From an uncultured Bacteroidales bacterium (GTDB lineage Bacteria > Bacteroidota > Bacteroidia > Bacteroidales > UBA3663), in NCBI GenBank assembly GCA_905236195.1, contig CAJOOX010000130.1, forward strand, positions 1 to 6,658: a stretch of DNA of 6,658 bases, read 5' to 3'. Shown here one piece after another: positions 5,483 through 6,658 of this stretch. Numbering within the stretch: position 1 is the stretch's first letter; each line of letters begins with the position of its first letter. The notes below the pieces were generated by a model. That model was given only the letters and a program-made list of their open reading frames with translations. It did no database searches and had not been told where the DNA came from. The translations under genes were made by a program, and so were the position numbers.

Positions 5483-5510
5483 AACATGAATATGAACGTT
5501 TTGACGAAAT

Positions 5511-5936
5511 CTAGAGGGCTTCGAGCTCACTCTCGTCGAAGGAGGTGAGCCGGTTGTCCTCAATCACCCGGGCGGCTTCTTCGGCATTGTCGGTGCGGAA
5601 GATGAGTATGCCCTTGCCGTTCATGAGGAACGAGTAGAGATAGGTGATGGAGATATCGGCCTTGGCAAAGATAGAGGTCACCTCGGCTGCCTCGCCCACC
5701 TTGTTGTCGAGGGCAATGGCAAACACATCGGTGAGGGCGACGGCGATGCCGTTGTCCTTGAGCACCTGGTAGGCCTCCTTGGGATTGTTGCAGATGATGC
5801 GGAGAATTCCGTAGTCAACAGTATCGGCAATGGCAGATGCGATGATCTGCACACGGGCCTCTTTGAGAATCTGGAGCACTTGCAGAAGTGTTCCTTTTTT
5901 ATTCTCCAGGAAAATAGAAAGCTGGTTAATAGTCAT
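5511..5936 (-). CDS. Tandem ACT-domain amino-acid-binding protein
   Basis: This 141-residue protein consists of two ACT domains and nothing else (COG4747 type). Domain 1 starts MTINQLSIFLENKKGTLLQVLQILKEARVQI, with the classic beta strand, N-x-KG-L loop and helix, and runs to about residue 70. Domain 2 begins at about residue 69 (DVFAIALDNKVGEAAEVTSIFAKADISITYLYSF), where the loop is degenerate. ACT domains bind amino acids at domain interfaces; in two-domain proteins without a catalytic part this implies a sensing or regulatory role. The gene starts 21 nt after the stop of the phenylacetate-CoA ligase gene, so they are co-transcribed. The same pairing recurs in other bacteria and archaea, suggesting it senses an aromatic or branched amino acid for the ligase or an oxidoreductase nearby; that is inference. 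No SD precedes the ATG. Confidence 0.9.
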   Translation of the reverse strand: MTINQLSIFLENKKGTLLQVLQILKEARVQIIASAIADTVDYGILRIICNNPKEAYQVLKDNGIAVALTDVFAIALDNKVGEAAEVTSIFAKADISITYLYSFLMNGKGILIFRTDNAEEAARVIEDNRLTSFDESELEAL

Positions 5937-5957
5937 AGTCTATGGGGTTTTATCGGG

Positions 5958-6658
5958 TTATGCAAAATGAACACGTTCGTCCTTGACGCGCACGGCCTTA
6001 CCGTCCTGCTGGGGCAATGTTCCCTTGGGAAGGAGCTTGACCTTGGGCGTACAGAGAATCTCGTCCTTGAGACGCAGGGTTATCTGGCGCGTGAGGTTCT
6101 GGAGGAAGTTGTAGTCGTCGGTCATCTCGTTGAGTTCCACCTCAACACGCATGTCGTCGTTGTCGTCGGTGGTATAGAGGGTGATGAGATACTGGGACGA
6201 GAGTTCCTTGAACTGCATGAGCACCTGTTCGATCTGCATCGGGAAGATGTTTACGCCCTTGAGGATAATCATGTCGTCTGAACGACCCTTCATGCGGTCG
6301 AGTCGCTTATGCACACGTCCGCATGGACACGGACCGGGCAGGATGCGCGTGAGGTCGTGGGTGCGGTAGCGGAGCATGGGCATGGCCTCGCGGTTGAGGG
6401 TGGTGAGCACCATTTCGCCCACCTCGCCTTCGGGCACGGGCTCGAGGGTTTCCGGGTCGACAATCTCCACAATATAATAATCCTCCCAGATGTGCATACC
6501 GTTCTGGTTGGTGCACTCGAAGGCCACTGACGGACCGCACATCTCGGACATACCGAAGGAATTGTAGGCCTTGACACCGAGCATCTCCTCGATGCGGCGA
6601 CGCTGTTCCTCAGTGTGAGGCTCGGCTCCGATAAGGAGAGTCTTGAGCTTCGTGTCGC
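5958..6658 (-). CDS. paaK: Phenylacetate-CoA ligase, C-terminal part (5' end outside window)
   Basis: The minus-strand frame is open from the window edge to the TAA at 5958-5960, giving about 233 C-terminal codons of a family usually about 430 long. This adenylate-forming enzyme activates phenylacetate (or related aryl acids) with ATP and joins it to CoA. The visible start LLIGAEPHTEEQRRRIEE and YNSFGMSEMCGPSVAFEC are PaaK-specific, followed by HIWEDYYIVEIVDPETLEPV, the ATP-ribose motif YRTHDLT, the short CPCG segment, and KGRSDDMIILKGVNIFPMQIE at the hinge into the C-terminal AMP-binding domain. GKAVRVKD near the end carries the candidate catalytic lysine. An internal ATG at 6582-6584 is not the start, because homologous sequence continues upstream. 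In anaerobic Bacteroidales this enzyme is usually seen with indolepyruvate ferredoxin oxidoreductase genes, which would lie just to the right of the window; this could not be checked. Confidence 0.94.
   Translation of the reverse strand, partial: DTKLKTLLIGAEPHTEEQRRRIEEMLGVKAYNSFGMSEMCGPSVAFECTNQNGMHIWEDYYIVEIVDPETLEPVPEGEVGEMVLTTLNREAMPMLRYRTHDLTRILPGPCPCGRVHKRLDRMKGRSDDMIILKGVNIFPMQIEQVLMQFKELSSQYLITLYTTDDNDDMRVEVELNEMTDDYNFLQNLTRQITLRLKDEILCTPKVKLLPKGTLPQQDGKAVRVKDERVHFA

Noticed and set aside
5934..5944. Short palindrome CATAG-T-CTATG over the ACT gene start codon
   Set aside because: With 5-nt arms and a 1-nt centre it is too short to separate from chance, and no second copy was seen.
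1..6658. Search for CRISPR arrays, insertion-sequence ends, integrase sites next to the tRNA, or defence genes
   Set aside because: No regularly spaced repeats, transposase or integrase frames, or repeat of the tRNA 3' end were seen; the window is an ordinary housekeeping region.

Overview
The window looks like chromosomal DNA from a Bacteroidota bacterium, most likely order Bacteroidales (Prevotella/Bacteroides-like). The main signs are a textbook Bacteroidota promoter (TTTG, 20 nt, TATCTTTG) ahead of a tRNA gene, no encoded CCA tail on that tRNA, no Shine-Dalgarno (SD) sequence ahead of most genes, and the character of the RecQ, S18 and ACT/PaaK proteins. No mobile element, CRISPR array or phage gene is visible, and nearly every base is in a recognisable housekeeping gene or a short gap.

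Left part (1-3532, + strand): a tightly packed operon with overlapping genes. It holds the 3' end of recJ (single-strand 5'-3' exonuclease), a recQ-family helicase whose zinc motif lies unusually far from the helicase core, and a SpoU/TrmH-family RNA 2'-O-methyltransferase. RecJ and RecQ classically act together to resect DNA ends and gaps. The methyltransferase is probably only a transcriptional passenger.

Middle part (3533-5028, + strand): a 195-nt gap carries the promoter and a short leader hairpin. Then come tRNA-Arg(CCG) and the ribosomal protein genes rpsF (bS6), rpsR (bS18) and rplI (bL9), closed by a strong intrinsic terminator. I see no second promoter between the tRNA and rpsF, so one primary transcript may supply both. 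rpsR and rplI have strong SD sequences while rpsF and the other genes do not. This fits the published proposal that Bacteroidota ribosomes hide their anti-SD with bS21, bS18 and bS6, and that the rare SDs serve autoregulation.

Right part (5029-6658): a PaaI-type hotdog thioesterase on the + strand starts 10 nt after the terminator T-tract. It converges on a minus-strand pair read leftward: phenylacetate-CoA ligase (5' end outside the window) followed by a tandem ACT-domain protein. The ligase makes aryl-CoA thioesters and the thioesterase family cleaves such esters; the ACT protein is a likely amino-acid sensor. Nested inverted repeats lie at the convergent junction. I found no convincing entirely new system. 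The most worthwhile points are the SD pattern in the S6/S18/L9 operon, the tRNA-ribosomal protein co-transcription, and the terminator immediately before the thioesterase.
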